Shown in pieces: positions 49,176-60,640 of a stretch of 64,000 bases of DNA. Under the pieces are notes generated by a model. That model saw only the letters and a program-made list of their open reading frames with translations, was not told the DNA's origin and searched no databases. The number at the start of each line of letters is the position of its first letter. The stretch's first letter is position 1. The stretch is from Rhabdornis inornatus (Eukaryota; Chordata; Aves; Passeriformes; Rhabdornithidae): positions 186,353-250,352 of the forward strand of contig VWZS01006727.1 in the NCBI GenBank assembly GCA_013397075.1. The letters are read 5' to 3'. Position numbers and translations under genes: made by a program.

Positions 49176-49176
49176 N
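49176..49176. other. Single-N scaffold join 1
   Basis: A one-base N between contig pieces 1 and 2. Piece 2 (49177-49469) shares no overlap with piece 1, so this join is probably wrong. Confidence 0.9.
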
Positions 49177-49360
49177 TCGGAGCGGCGCCCACAGCCGGCC
49201 CGGCCGGGCCGCTCCGCCGCCACCGAGGGAAGCGCTCGGTAAGCGATGCCCGAAGCGCAGCGGGGCCGTGCAGCCCCGGGGGGTGCCGGAGGGGAGCGGA
49301 CAAAGGACGGCAGCGGGGACGGGGCGGCTCGGAGGGGATGGGGTAGGAGGGTGGTACCCC

Positions 49361-49469
49361 CCGCCGCCACCGCATCCCCGCGCAGCGGGCTGGGGATGTC
49401 CGCCTTTGTGCCGTCGGGTCTCAGCCCGCCCCGGCATGAGCGGGGGGCACCGCGGAGGAGCCGCCCCGG
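49361..49469. repeat. Duplicate end of contig piece 2
   Basis: These 109 bases, ending exactly at the N at 49470, are identical by eye to 49765-49873, the start of piece 4. Confidence 0.9.
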
Positions 49470-49470
49470 N
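49470..49470. other. Single-N scaffold join 2
   Basis: A one-base N between pieces 2 and 3. The bases to its right (49471-49592) repeat the end of piece 1. Confidence 0.9.
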
Positions 49471-49592
49471 GGCGGAGCAGCGCTGCCTGCGCCAGCCCTG
49501 GCTCCCCGGCGGGCAGCGCCTCACCGCTGCCCGAATCCCCCTTTTTTATTATTTTTGACTTCCCCCCCACCCCCTCCCACGCTCTTTCTGGC
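49471..49592. repeat. Duplicate start of contig piece 3
   Basis: Matches 49054-49175 at the end of piece 1, with about two mismatches (near 'ccggcgggcagcg' versus 'ccgtcgggcagag'). Confidence 0.9.
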
Positions 49593-49763
49593 GATGTTTA
49601 ACCCCGGGGATGCCCATTCGGGGCGGCAGCCCATGCTCTCCCCCGCCTCCCCTCGCAGCGAGCGCTCCGGTGCGCGGGTCCCCGGGGCGGGCGCTCCGCA
49701 GGTGCGGGCCGGGCTCTGCCGGCGCTGGCTCCGCTCAGGAAGTGACAAGCACATTTCCTCCTC

Positions 49764-49764
49764 N
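49764..49764. other. Single-N scaffold join 3
   Basis: A one-base N between pieces 3 and 4. The bases to its right (49765-49873) repeat the end of piece 2. Confidence 0.9.
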
Positions 49765-49873
49765 CCGCCGCCACCGCATCCCCGCGCAGCGGGCTGGGGA
49801 TGTCCGCCTTTGTGCCGTCGGGTCTCAGCCCGCCCCGGCATGAGCGGGGGGCACCGCGGAGGAGCCGCCCCGG
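49765..49873. repeat. Duplicate start of contig piece 4
   Basis: Identical by eye to 49361-49469 at the end of piece 2. Confidence 0.9.
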
Positions 49874-50000
49874 CCGCCGGAGGGAGCGTGGAGCGGTGGG
49901 ATGTGTGTCCGGAGCGGCGGGGGGGTGCGGGATGCTGAGCCCGACGTGCGGGGATGGGCGGCTCTCCGGAGTTTGGCGAGCGGTCCTCACCCGCTCCGCG

Positions 50001-53000
50001 TCCTCTGCCTTAGCCACTGGAATTATTTCCTGCGAAAGGATCAACACGTGCTTTCCTTTCTCCGGGCCGAGAGCGCTGCTCCAGGGGGGCTGAAACTCGG
50101 ATGCCGTCGGGCTTGCTGCAGAGCTCCCCGGGTTCGGGGTCTCATAGCCCAGGGGAGCCGTGGCTGAGCATCCCCGCAGAGATGCTTTCCAGCTCACCCA
50201 GGGCCAGCGCACACTTCCCACGGTGCCGTGCCTCGGATTTCGCTCCTGGCACGTGTGAGGTAGCTCAGGGCAGCAGGACAGGGGCGACAGGGCAGTCCCC
50301 GAAGGGGTCTCCAGCACCCGAAGCTGCTACGATGGGACACGGCAGCGCCTTGCTGGGTGAAGTGCCCTGGCAGTGGGGTTGTCCTAGAAAGCCTGTAAGT
50401 CTTGTTTCTCCATTCAGTGACGTCAGGTTGATCAGGTTCGAAGGTACGTGAAGGTTTCATGTATAGCTGTACGCAGAGACTTCAGGGTAAGGGGCTTTTC
50501 CTCAATAATTTTGATTTCCTTGACACAGAGAGTTTGCACCAGAGCGGTGCCTGTCACTGAGTTGTGCCGCTGCCTCTCGGTGCCGTGCGGTCTCCACAGA
50601 CGCTGGTGTACCTTGGCAGCTCATCTCCCCCTTAGGAAATCCTCTGGAGTGAAAAGTAAGCGTAATTTGTTATGAAATAGGCTGATAGACGAAACTTCAG
50701 TTGGCGATTGAAACCAGATGTGCATATTTTCCTTTTGAATCCTTAAGCAATACTAAAAGTCTATTTTGACAGATTAAAAACTACTTGCAAATTGCAGAGG
50801 TAGCAGTGTTTTGGGATAATCCAGTAAAAACACAGAGGGCTGTGAGCATCTCTGCCCAGTGTTGGGTATCTCCAAGCACAGGAGATGCTGCTGCCATCAC
50901 AAAGCCCAGATTCCTTTGGCCTGCCTCTGCTGTGGGCAGAAATATTTACCAGGGCTTGGCTGAGGGCTGGAAAAAGAAATAAAGAAACCCCAAAACAGTG
51001 TAGATAATGTTTCTAGAGAAAATATTTGGGGTGGGTCATGAAACAGATTAATTAAAGTCATAGTAAAAAACCTGAATTTCAGAGCAGTTTGCTCTGTCCT
51101 TACCTCTTGTGGCTCAGTGCAGGTTTGAAGTGAGCTTCTGATTTATTTCTTCATTTTCAAGAGTCCCATGGAGCCTGAGGATGCTTGTGGTGGTGGGTGT
51201 GTCACACCCAGCTCTGGCACGGCTGAGCTCAGGGGTGCAGGATTAGGGTTGGAGGCACTTTACTGGGAGAAGCACTCAGCCTCCTTGCAAAAGTGGGGGG
51301 TGAAACCCAGCCAAAACAACCTGCCGTGGAATTTCTTCCTTCTCTCCACTTCAGAGCAGGGAAGGACACCCTGCCAAGCACAGCCACGTGGAGCACGGCC
51401 ACGCGTGCCGGAGGTTTTGCTGCTGGATCCCTGGCTCCAGACTTTCTCACTTCCAGCTTCGACCCAGAGGAGGGAGGAGAGAAACTTCTGTGACTTCCAG
51501 CTCTGCGCAGGGCCGAGGTGTCCAGGAACCACAGTGGTTATAGAAAGCAGATGGCCTTTTGCTGTAAATGCAAAACTTTGCATACAAAATCTGTGCAAAT
51601 CAGTTCAGTGGATAATTGATTTGTGCGAGTGAGATCCAGATTTTTTGTATATGGAGATCAGGCAGACTGTGGGACAGAACCAGCACCAGTGAAGGTTAAT
51701 TTTCAGCTGTGGATACCTGCATAAATAAATACATGTGTATAAATATGCACACATGCAAATAGGCAAACATATACCAATAAAATCCCCAAATCTGCTTTGG
51801 TTAATTATATGCAATATTATTTTTTTTGTAGTAGCAAAGGCTTGCTTCACTTTCAGAAAAAGTATAGGCAGAACAAGATACACAACTTTTTGCCAAAACG
51901 CCTGTATTTGTGTGGAGAGCTGACACCATGGGCTGTGTCCTGATGGGTGGGGAGAGGAATGAGCTTTATCCCACTTGTCTATTTATTATTGCTGGTTGAT
52001 TTCTGATTTCTCAAATGGCAGCTTCGTGGTTTGAGACTCTTCTTCCTTTTTTTCTTTCTTTCTTACAATGTTGCACAGAATTTCTCTTTTATTTGTCAGG
52101 ACGGAGGTGCTTTGCACTTGCCTTGTAAAATCTCATATGGGAAAGAGGACACTCCAAGCTGAGACGGTGATTTTGGTTTTGTTTCCTTCCCCCTGCCCTG
52201 TCACGTGGTTTGTGATGATGTTGCTGGGAAATAGTCCTAATGAACATTAATCTGTGGCAGGGCAGACTTTGGACCGACGGGCTGGGATGGGGCGAGGTGC
52301 CAGAGATGCTCGTAGCTGTTTGGAGAGCTCAGCCTGGCAGGGTCGAGTCTCCTTCCCCCATCCCAGGGGAGGGAGAGGGCAAGCAGAGCCTTGTGTCAGG
52401 TTGGCACTCCCCAAAACTCTCTCCTAGAGTGAAATACCTTCAGAAAGACAAGTTTTATTCCCATGGCCATGGGGGACCAGGGCAGCAGAGGAGCTGGGGT
52501 GTTGCTCTTCTGCAGCTCCTCAAGCAATCTCTCTTCTTGGCTGTTTTCTGCTCCTTTCTCTCCCAAAACGGGAGGAGGAGGAAGAGGAAGCAAGCTTGCT
52601 GACTCGGGGAAACAGAACTGAAAAAAAAAAAATAAAAAAAAAAAAGAGCAGGTCTGCCGAGCAGCAAAGGGCTGTGAGTGCCGTGGGTCTCACTTGTGGT
52701 GGGAGCCACAGAGTTCCCATTGCAGGGGTCCCTGTGGGGCTGGGCAAAAATATCACCAAAACAACAGGCTGCTCCTCAGAGAGCTAAATATAAACTAATC
52801 AGGCAAAGAGGAGGGGATTTTCCACCATGCTACTGCTCTGTGCCTGCCAGCCTGCCTGGTCATGAAGCCTATGGGCTGCTCCCCCCTGGGGAAATTCCTG
52901 TCCCCAGTCCCCAGCATGGCATGGGATGAGTGCCACTGCTTTCTTTAGGGATGAAACCTTCTGTAAATTCCTTGGAAGCAGTCGGGACACTGGCAGAGCT

Positions 53001-54867
53001 GAGCCCTGGAGCTCTGGTTCTGCCCACAAGTCTCCCTACGAGCAGTGGCCATGTCGTAATTGTGAAAAAGGAATTCTCCAAGGTCACACTCTGCACCCAC
53101 AGCTGCAGCCTGGCTGCCTCTGACCCAGCGATTTCTGTAGAGCAGCAATGCAGAACGTGGCTGTGCTACAGGGAACTGGAGGGAGCAGATCCATGGGCTG
53201 TTTTGTTTTTCCAAACTTTTCTGAGTTGGCTGCCTTTAGAGAGACAAAAATTCCCGAGCAAGAGCCTGTTTCTGAAACCTCTCTGGGATGGTGCATCTCA
53301 GTACAGGCTGTGGATGTGTAGGTTTTCAGTCATCAACAGGTGGGGTGGGCATTGAAAATTAAGAAGGGTGGTGGTGCAGTTAATTTCCAGGCAGAATTTC
53401 TCCTGGCTTCAGGTGGTTTTTCTGTGAGTTTTGTAGCCCGTGGTGTTGGGTATGTGTGATATTGCATCTTGTGGATCTGACGTATGCTATGTAAGATAAA
53501 TAAGATTTGGTATGTTAGAAGTTTCTTTGAAATGCAGGGAGGAGTAAACTGCATTAGACTGACCTGGAGGAGCAGCACCAAACCCTGTGTGAAGCATGGC
53601 TGCTCCCAGCACTGCATGCTGTGGGTCCCTGCATGGATAGGTGGGAAGTACCAGGCGAATTTGGCTCAGTAATCACTTCATTTGGGTAATATTTAAAGAA
53701 CTGGTTGAGTGAGTGCAAAAAAATCTGTTCTGGTGCATTGAGTTTCTGTACCTCCCCCTAAAAGTGTACCCAAGGGAGACTTGGTCATGGTTTTTGCTTT
53801 TAGAGGATTAAATATAGCAGCATCATTGGTGTCACTCCTCTGTAGTCCATTTGAAGCATCCCTTGGGCTACATCATTCCCTATATTTGTGGCTCCTGGCC
53901 ACAGCTTTTGCTTTCAGCAGCCAGGGCTCAGGGCTGGCTGTGCGGTAGGTACGAGACCGTGGTGAAAGAGGAGTTTGACTTTTTGTGCTTACAAATCCTT
54001 ATGTCTCCCAGGGTTTGTAAAAAATGGGATCTGGCAAGCTTTGATCCAGCAGCTGGAAAACCTGCTCTCCCTCTCTCTTCTCAGAACCAGCCCCTGAAAG
54101 GAAGGACCAGGAGTCCTTTGGATGGCTGAGGAGGAGCAGGGCTTGGGGAGGTGGTGGTGCTGCTGAGGTGCTTTGGTCTCAGTGACTAGTCTGGACCAGG
54201 GGGTCGAGAGACTCACCCCTCATCCTGCTCCTAAAGCCAAGGGGATGAGTTAAAGTGTGTTACTTATTTGCATTTAGGGTATTTTTTTTTGTCCTTTACC
54301 CTATGGTGACTCTTGCAGTGACCCCAGACAAGCCTTCGTGCTTGTCTGCCCCAGTTGTACAAGTGCCATCATCACTATTCTGCACCAAGGGGAAATGTTA
54401 ATTACAAGAAAAAGGAATTAATGCAGACAATTGGTCTTCTCTGGTTAGGACAGCGTGGCAGCACAGTTAGGCCAGGTGGAGCTGGCCATTTCTTGTTTCA
54501 AGTGACGTGGGAAAGTCACAATAACTGTGATTTTTGTGTTTTTGTGCTTGCCGTAACCTCACTGAGAGCAGCCTTCTGGTGTGCTGGGCAATAGTTGTCA
54601 ATGCTATGAAATTACTTCAAGTGTATATATTATTATCCCTGTTACCAAGTGCTTTGGGGTTTTTTTGTCCCAGCTGGTACAAATGAATATTGTATAATAT
54701 TTTTGAAAGGACAAGTTTTAATATTATGAACTAGGTGCCAAAAGCTACAATTGTGTGCCAAAGCTGAAGAGCCATTACAATTATAAAGATACAGAAAGCA
54801 TTCAAAATATCCATTTTTGGGTTTGTAGACTCTCTGTTAACTCAGAAAAACAGAAAAAAAGAAAAGC
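50001..54867. other. Possible long first intron or intergenic DNA, no exon seen
   Basis: No coding exon recognised. An A-rich simple tract lies at 52621-52645. If the CpG island is the FAM53B promoter, this would be the start of its large first intron, which in human spans tens of kilobases. Confidence 0.45.
52621..52645. repeat. A-rich simple tract
   Basis: Poly-A interrupted by one T, 25 bp. Confidence 0.85.
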
Positions 54868-55028
54868 CTAGAAAAGGTGTGGCTGCCCCTGGATCTCTGG
54901 AAGTGTTCAAGGCCAGGCTGGACAGGGCTTGGAGGGACCTGGTATGGTGGCATGTGTCCCTGCCCATGGCAGGGAGTTAGAATGAGATGCTCTTTAAGGT
55001 CCCTTCCAGTCCAGACCATTCTGTGATT
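54868..55028 (+). mobile_element. CR1 LINE 3'-end fragment
   Basis: Forward CR1 tail: 'cccctggatctctggaagtg', 'aaggccaggctggacagggc', 'taaggtcccttccagtccag' and 'attctgtgatt'. Confidence 0.9.
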
Positions 55029-58000
55029 ATTGGATTATCAGCTGTATTATAAATGAAATGAAGTGCAATGGATGGCACTTCTCAGAGTGAAATCATTGTG
55101 GTTAATGAAGATGTACATTGCCAAAATCTAAAGGTTTCATTTAGAAACTCTCACCCACATTTTCAGTTGCGCGTGGTTTGTGCTGTTTGTAGAATTTACT
55201 TTTCCTGTGGAGGTTTCAGATGCATTTGAAACTTAATTTAAAAGTTCCAGCTCTGCAGTGGGATGAGTTGTGCTGTCGATGCCCTCCCTGTGCCTGTCTT
55301 GTGAACCCCATGATACACCTTAAAGGTGGCAGCTTCAAGAGGGGCTGGACAAGAGCCAGGCCATCCTGTGGAGGAGCTGCTCTGCCAGTCCACCCTCCTG
55401 ATCCCTGCACATCCCACCCTGGGACATGGGGGCTGCTGGGCATGGGGTACAACAGCTCACTTGGGGTGTAGGGCAGCGAGCCAGGAGAGCCCTGCTTCTG
55501 GCTCTGCTCTGTGTATCACCATTTTTAGTGATTTTCTGAGTTAATTCTTGCTAGAGCATGGACTCAGTGATCTTAAAGGTCTTTTCCAACTTAATGATTC
55601 TATGATTCAGTGTTGTTTAGAAAGGCCCCCAGTGCAGAGATAAAGCTGTAGCCCTGGCTGAGAGCCTCATGCAGTCATTTGTGGTGCTGTAGTTTATTGC
55701 AATGATTATTGTCTGTGTTGTCCAGGAAAAAATTGCACTTTGCCCTTGCTCTGGATCTGCATAGCTCCAGCTTCCTGCCATGCTGGGAGGTGTCCCACTG
55801 CTGGTCTGCTCCCTCTGAGGGACCTGCTCAGTTTCTCCTGCACTCTCTGAGGCAACCAGGTCATTCTCAGCAGTTACTACTCCACGTTCTTGTACTGTAC
55901 CCGAGTCTTGAAGTCCCTTAGTTACTCCTGCAGTCCCCTCCAGACCTTGGTTAGAGCTGGGAGGAGGCTCCAGGTGCCCGCAGAGGGTGTGGAGTGCAGA
56001 GCACAGAGGCTGTCCCATTCCTTCTCCTCCTGGAGACCCCAAATTTATCCAGCCTGTGGATATATCCCTGCATGCCTGGGTAATCTACTGCACCATGCAG
56101 GAACCTGGCACATGCTCCTGCCTTTGAGGTGAGTGGCCTTTTAGCAATTTAATTTTTTAGCTTGTGTCTTGACATCTCTGTAACCAACTGTGCTGGTTGC
56201 TTCTCTCCGTTCTGCATTACCAGTTTGTTCTCTGTATTTAGCACTTTGATGGTCTCGAGTCACTTACACAGCACTGGTTTTCCTGTTTCCTCCCCAATTA
56301 CTGCCAGAAATATTGCATGGCATAGGGTGGCAGTGTAGTTTCTGTTGCAGCCATTGTCACCAGTGACTTGCAGGTCTGTTTGAGGTGTGCCAGTAAAGTG
56401 TTATCAGTAGCTGTCATCCACTTCTGTGCGCTTTAATGAGGTGTGTTGTACCAGAGCTCCCTTTCACCTGCACAAGGGCTTCAGGTAAGGGGAGAGCTCT
56501 TTCCTTGGTGGTGTAATTGTGATTCCTGACTCCCTGACCTTGCACTGAAACCAGAGCCTTGCTGGGCTTGAGGTCTCACCCACCACATTTACCAGGCTGG
56601 CTTGTGCCTGTCCTCAGGGACCATCAGTGGTGATGGCTCACAAGACTTTTTGGCATGATCTTGTAAAACTGAAGGTGTAAATTTATTTGGAGCTGTTGTT
56701 TAAGAAGGATCTATGTTTAGTGCCTGCTGTTTAATATCATCCCAGGTTACTCCTGACAAATGTGACTGTGTCGTTTTCCTTTCTGCTCAGGACAGTGATG
56801 TTTACATTGTCTATTTCTTCCTTTTCTGCATCCTGACTAATATTTCCACCATTCTTTCTGTTGTTGTCAGTGTAACTTCTTATTGTCCTTAATATCTATA
56901 AAACCCCCTGTATTTTGTTTTCTAACAGAAGCTGCTATTTAACTTGCAGTCTCATTCATTTAAGGTGCTGGCATTATTTTAGGGACTTCATAATAGTTTA
57001 CAAATTCCAGGATTCATTAATTCCTTCGCTCATTAGGGTTGCAAGTTGATACATGTTTTTTCCATGTGATGAAGGTGGACCTTTTTGCTGCCCTATTTGT
57101 CCTGGGCAATCATTCATGTTTGTGCACTGACAGAATACCTGGCATGGTTCCCTTCCTGGCAGCTTTGGAGCTGGGATGGGATGCAGCATTTAGGTCAGTT
57201 CTCCTCAGGATGCTGTTCCAGGAGTGGGCTTTGTGGTTCACACCACGCTGGTGCTGGGGCCAACCCATCTATCCTTTGGGCTTCCCCTTTCTGTGGCACA
57301 GGGGAATCTGTTTCTCCCCTTATTTTCACTTGTGGCATGAGAGAAAGAGGAATATATGGAGACTATCCACAGGTGGAGACTTATGGGGTGGAAAATGCAG
57401 ATTTTAAATTTCTTTTTCCCCTTTATTGCTGCTTATTCACGTTGTCATAAATGAGCTCGAGGAGTGCAGGGTAGGACTGTGTTCCTGCCAGCCCAAATAA
57501 AACCAAGGGCTGTTTGCATTTCCACTTACTTTTTAAAAATTTTCCTCACCTCCGAGACAGGCTGCAAAATCTGGGATTTTATAGCTGCTAAGCTACAGTG
57601 GAGCTCATCCTGCCTTACTCCATGGGAATCAGGGGCATCTCCAGGGACAAAGCATCCCAATTCTGGGAAAATTGTCCTCTGTGGGTGTTACTTCTCCTTC
57701 TGGGCAATCCCCTGGTGGGGTACCTTGCTTTGGGGCAGTTGTACCTCGGGCTTGCTGGAGCTGTTCCAGCATGGGAAGCATCTCACTGCTGGCCCTCAGG
57801 GACCCCCTGATGGAGCCAAACCTGCAGAAGGTTTGGGCTCTACGTGCTGCTGACACCTCGCAGGAGCCGAGAGCGTGTTACAGCAACAGATTCCGTATTA
57901 TTCCAGCCTCACAAGCGTCTCCCTGCGATATTAAAAACACCAGCTAACAGCCAAGTGCAAACTCTCCATGAATGACTCTGTGGAAATGCTGTTGGGCACG

Positions 58001-59654
58001 TTTCAGTGCTGCTTTGGCTTTGATTTAGGCGGGTAAACACGGTGAGTGGGTGTTTGCTTTGACTTTTCCCTCGTAGCGAAAGACTTCCTTTGAGGGAAAG
58101 CGAAGCCTCCTGTGCTGCTCCCCATCACAGCATCAGCCCAGCCTGTCTGTGGCTGGGTGCTAGCAGTGCCTTCTCTGCATGCCTGGGCCTCGTGCTGCCC
58201 AGCAGCAGTGGGAACCCTCCAGTTTGCTCTGGATCAGGGATGCCCCCTGCCCAGGGCTCTGCTCACGGGTGTGAATAACCCTGGCAGAGCCTGGTTTCTC
58301 CATCTGGATGCAGCACAGTTGGGATGATGCTGCAGGGTGACATCCTTGGCTGTCGTAAGGCATCTCCTCCTGCTTGTTCTGCTCTGTTCCCCTTGAAGCT
58401 TCCCAAAATCACCTCCAGGATGGCTCTGACATCAGAGATAACCTGTGCCACATGGTGGATGCTGGCTGGGGGAGGCAGGGTGGGTGCAGCCCATCCTCTC
58501 CTTGCCCTGCTGCACCAAGAAGAGCCCCCCCTCTGCTTGTCACATATTCCCCCATCTCCACCAGAGCCATCAAACCCAGCTCCTTGGCAGCCCCTGCACG
58601 TAGGAGCCGTCTTCTGGTAACAGATTGTTGTGTATTTAATGAACCCGAGGAAAACAAGGAACGCGAAGGCTGCGGGGCGATGCGAGTTTGCTGTTCCGTC
58701 TGCCAAACTCACACTAATTCAGACAACTCACAGATGTTTGGCTGCTCCTTCCTTAAAGAAATTTATGGAAGGTGCAGGGCTTGGAAATTCACGCAGACAC
58801 GGAGGTGGCAGTGTGGGCAAAGGTTTCCTGGCCCCCGAGCTCCTTCCCTCCCTCCGTCCTGCCTTCCCCTTGCTGGTGTTGATGGCAACGGATGGACAAA
58901 CAGCAGGAAAAGTGCCTTTTGGTCGCTAGGAGGATTAATAAAGGCTCCAGGTTCATCTTTCAGGAGTCCAGGAGCTCTTTGAAAGCCATTTCTCAGCTGA
59001 GGAATGAACCCCCAGAGCCTGCTCAAGAGCCAAAGTACTTTGGTCTAATGCAAACAGTGGAGGGTGTGCAGGTGACAGCAGGCATGTGTGTCACCCTGTG
59101 TGGGCAAGACACTAAAAGCATCTGAAATGCTTTTAATATTGCCTGCTGAGTTCAGGGAGATAATTTCAATTTTTGGAAGGTTCTAAGTGATCATTTTGCT
59201 GGGCTTCACGTGAGGGTTCTGCAGTCTTAAAGTATTTTTCCATAAAGGGGAGGTGGTAGGAGATAATGTGGAGTCTGGCAGTTGATCCATACACCCAGTA
59301 TTTTCCTGCTTTAAATCCAGGCATGTCCATAAGGGCAGTCAGCCTCTACCTGTTCTCCATCTCAGCCTTGCAGAAGGGAGAAATCTGACTTACAAGCAGC
59401 ATCCAAATTGGCTCTGACAGCGATGATGGTGTTGTGGGTCTTGGCAAGTGTTCCCCAATTACACAGTGAGATGTCCCAGATCCTGCTCCTGCTTCATCTG
59501 GGTGGATTTTTAGTGGTCACTGATGAGCAGCAGAGTTACAGTCGATGCTGCAGCATTGAACTTGCTTTGCATCTCCAGCATTTGCTTCTCACAGGGACCC
59601 TGAGAGCTCTGGAGCCAGCAAGGAAGACTGGGCTGGCTGACAATCCCTCTAACT
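55029..59654. other. Noncoding sequence, no exon seen
   Basis: No supported exon apart from a CR1 scrap at 55560-55608. Open frames of 140-200 codons near 55.6-56.0 and 58.3-59.0 kb overlap one another on opposite strands and carry no recognisable domain. Confidence 0.45.
55560..55608 (+). mobile_element. CR1 3'-terminal scrap
   Basis: 'actcagtgatcttaaaggtc' followed by 'ttttccaacttaatgattct' and 'atgattc' is the last ~50 bp of CR1, including the terminal attctatg repeat. Confidence 0.8.
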
Positions 59655-59847
59655 GAAGGTGGGGAGCCCTGGCACAGGGTGACCAGAGAAGCTGTGGCTG
59701 CCCCTGGATCCCTGGAATTGTCAAAGGCAAGGATGGACAGGGCTTGGAGCAACCTGGACACATGGAAGGTGTCCCTGCCCATGGCAGGGGTTTGGAATGA
59801 GATGAGATTTAAGGTCCCTTCCAACCCAAGCCATTCAGTGATTCTAG
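59655..59847 (+). mobile_element. CR1 LINE 3'-end fragment
   Basis: Forward CR1 tail from 'ggcacagggtgaccagagaa' through 'cccctggatccctggaattg' to 'ccattcagtgattcta'. Confidence 0.9.
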
Positions 59848-60497
59848 CCCTGATGAGAACATTATTATGTGTCTGTAAGCAGATGGAGGTTGTTCCATAG
59901 AGACAGGTATTCTGAGGGGTTCATGTGCTATTTGAAGTTGTTTATGCTTGAGAAGTGAGTCAGTAAAAACAGTGTGGTGAGGACATTTACTGTCTTGAGC
60001 TCAGAAATCTCAGGCTGTATATGGGAAAAGAATATAAAGAAGAAACAAGAATTGTTTTTTGTGTTTGTTTACTAGAGCAGCATGCTCTGAACGGTGATTA
60101 AAAGTAAACCCAAACCCTGCTGCCTTGTTCAGCATCCCTAGCTGTTGAGATTAAGCAGCCAAAGCAATTCTCAATTCAGCAATTCCTCAGCTTTTGGGAG
60201 CATGGCCAACACTCACAGTGTCTCCCAGACCGCTGCAAATTCTTGTAATAAATCTCACAACTGGGGCGGCGGGGGAAACCCACAGAAAGGTGAGATGGTT
60301 TGTTGGGCCAGCAGGCTGGACTGCTGCTGCTGCTGCTTCAGCTGCTCTTCTCCAGAGACAACCCTTGGTCTAATACTTCCAGAAGAATACTGCCCAAAGG
60401 TAGAAGCAGTCCCCTAATGAGTGGAATAGGAACAATTACAGGTTTGCTCAAAGAAAACGTGTAATTTCTGTGGTCATTTCTCTGTCTGCATGGCCCA

Positions 60498-60640
60498 CAC
60501 TTCCAGGGATGGGGCAGCCACAACTTCTCTAGGTAACCTGTGCCAGGGCCTCACCACCCTCACAGGGAAGAATTTTTTCCTAATATCTAACCCAAACCTA
60601 CTCTCTTTCAGTGTGAAGCCATCCCCCCTTGTCCTGCCAC
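60498..60640 (-). mobile_element. CR1 LINE fragment
   Basis: Reverse CR1 blocks 'gcagccacaacttctctagg', 'tgtgccagggcctcaccacc' and 'cacagggaagaattttttcc'. It lacks the 3' terminus. Confidence 0.85.

Larger units (their letters stand above)
48930..50000. promoter_or_regulatory. CpG island, candidate promoter/first exon of FAM53B
   Basis: CpG-dense, very GC-rich sequence of about 1 kb with SP1-like GC boxes and an ETS-like 'caggaagtga' near 49738. A good splice donor, CTCG|GTAAGC at 49238/49239 on the plus strand, could end a noncoding first exon. Human synteny places FAM53B next to METTL10 in the same orientation, so its 5' end is expected about here. No FAM53B coding sequence was seen, so the gene name is inference. 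The island is assembled from four pieces joined by single N bases. Confidence 0.5.

Noticed and set aside
49246..49938. 230-codon open frame through the CpG island
   Set aside because: It crosses two single-N joins and a false duplication, so the frame is an artefact of misassembly plus GC-rich composition.
58263..58982. Overlapping 149- and 202-codon open frames on opposite strands
   Set aside because: Neither shows a domain, signal peptide or splice-supported continuation. Mutual overlap on opposite strands suggests a stop-poor GC-rich stretch.
59408..59656. Possible FAM53B first coding exon (frame with MMVLWVLAS near 59.4 kb)
   Set aside because: Only two or three residues resemble the expected start, with no supporting continuation or splice donor.
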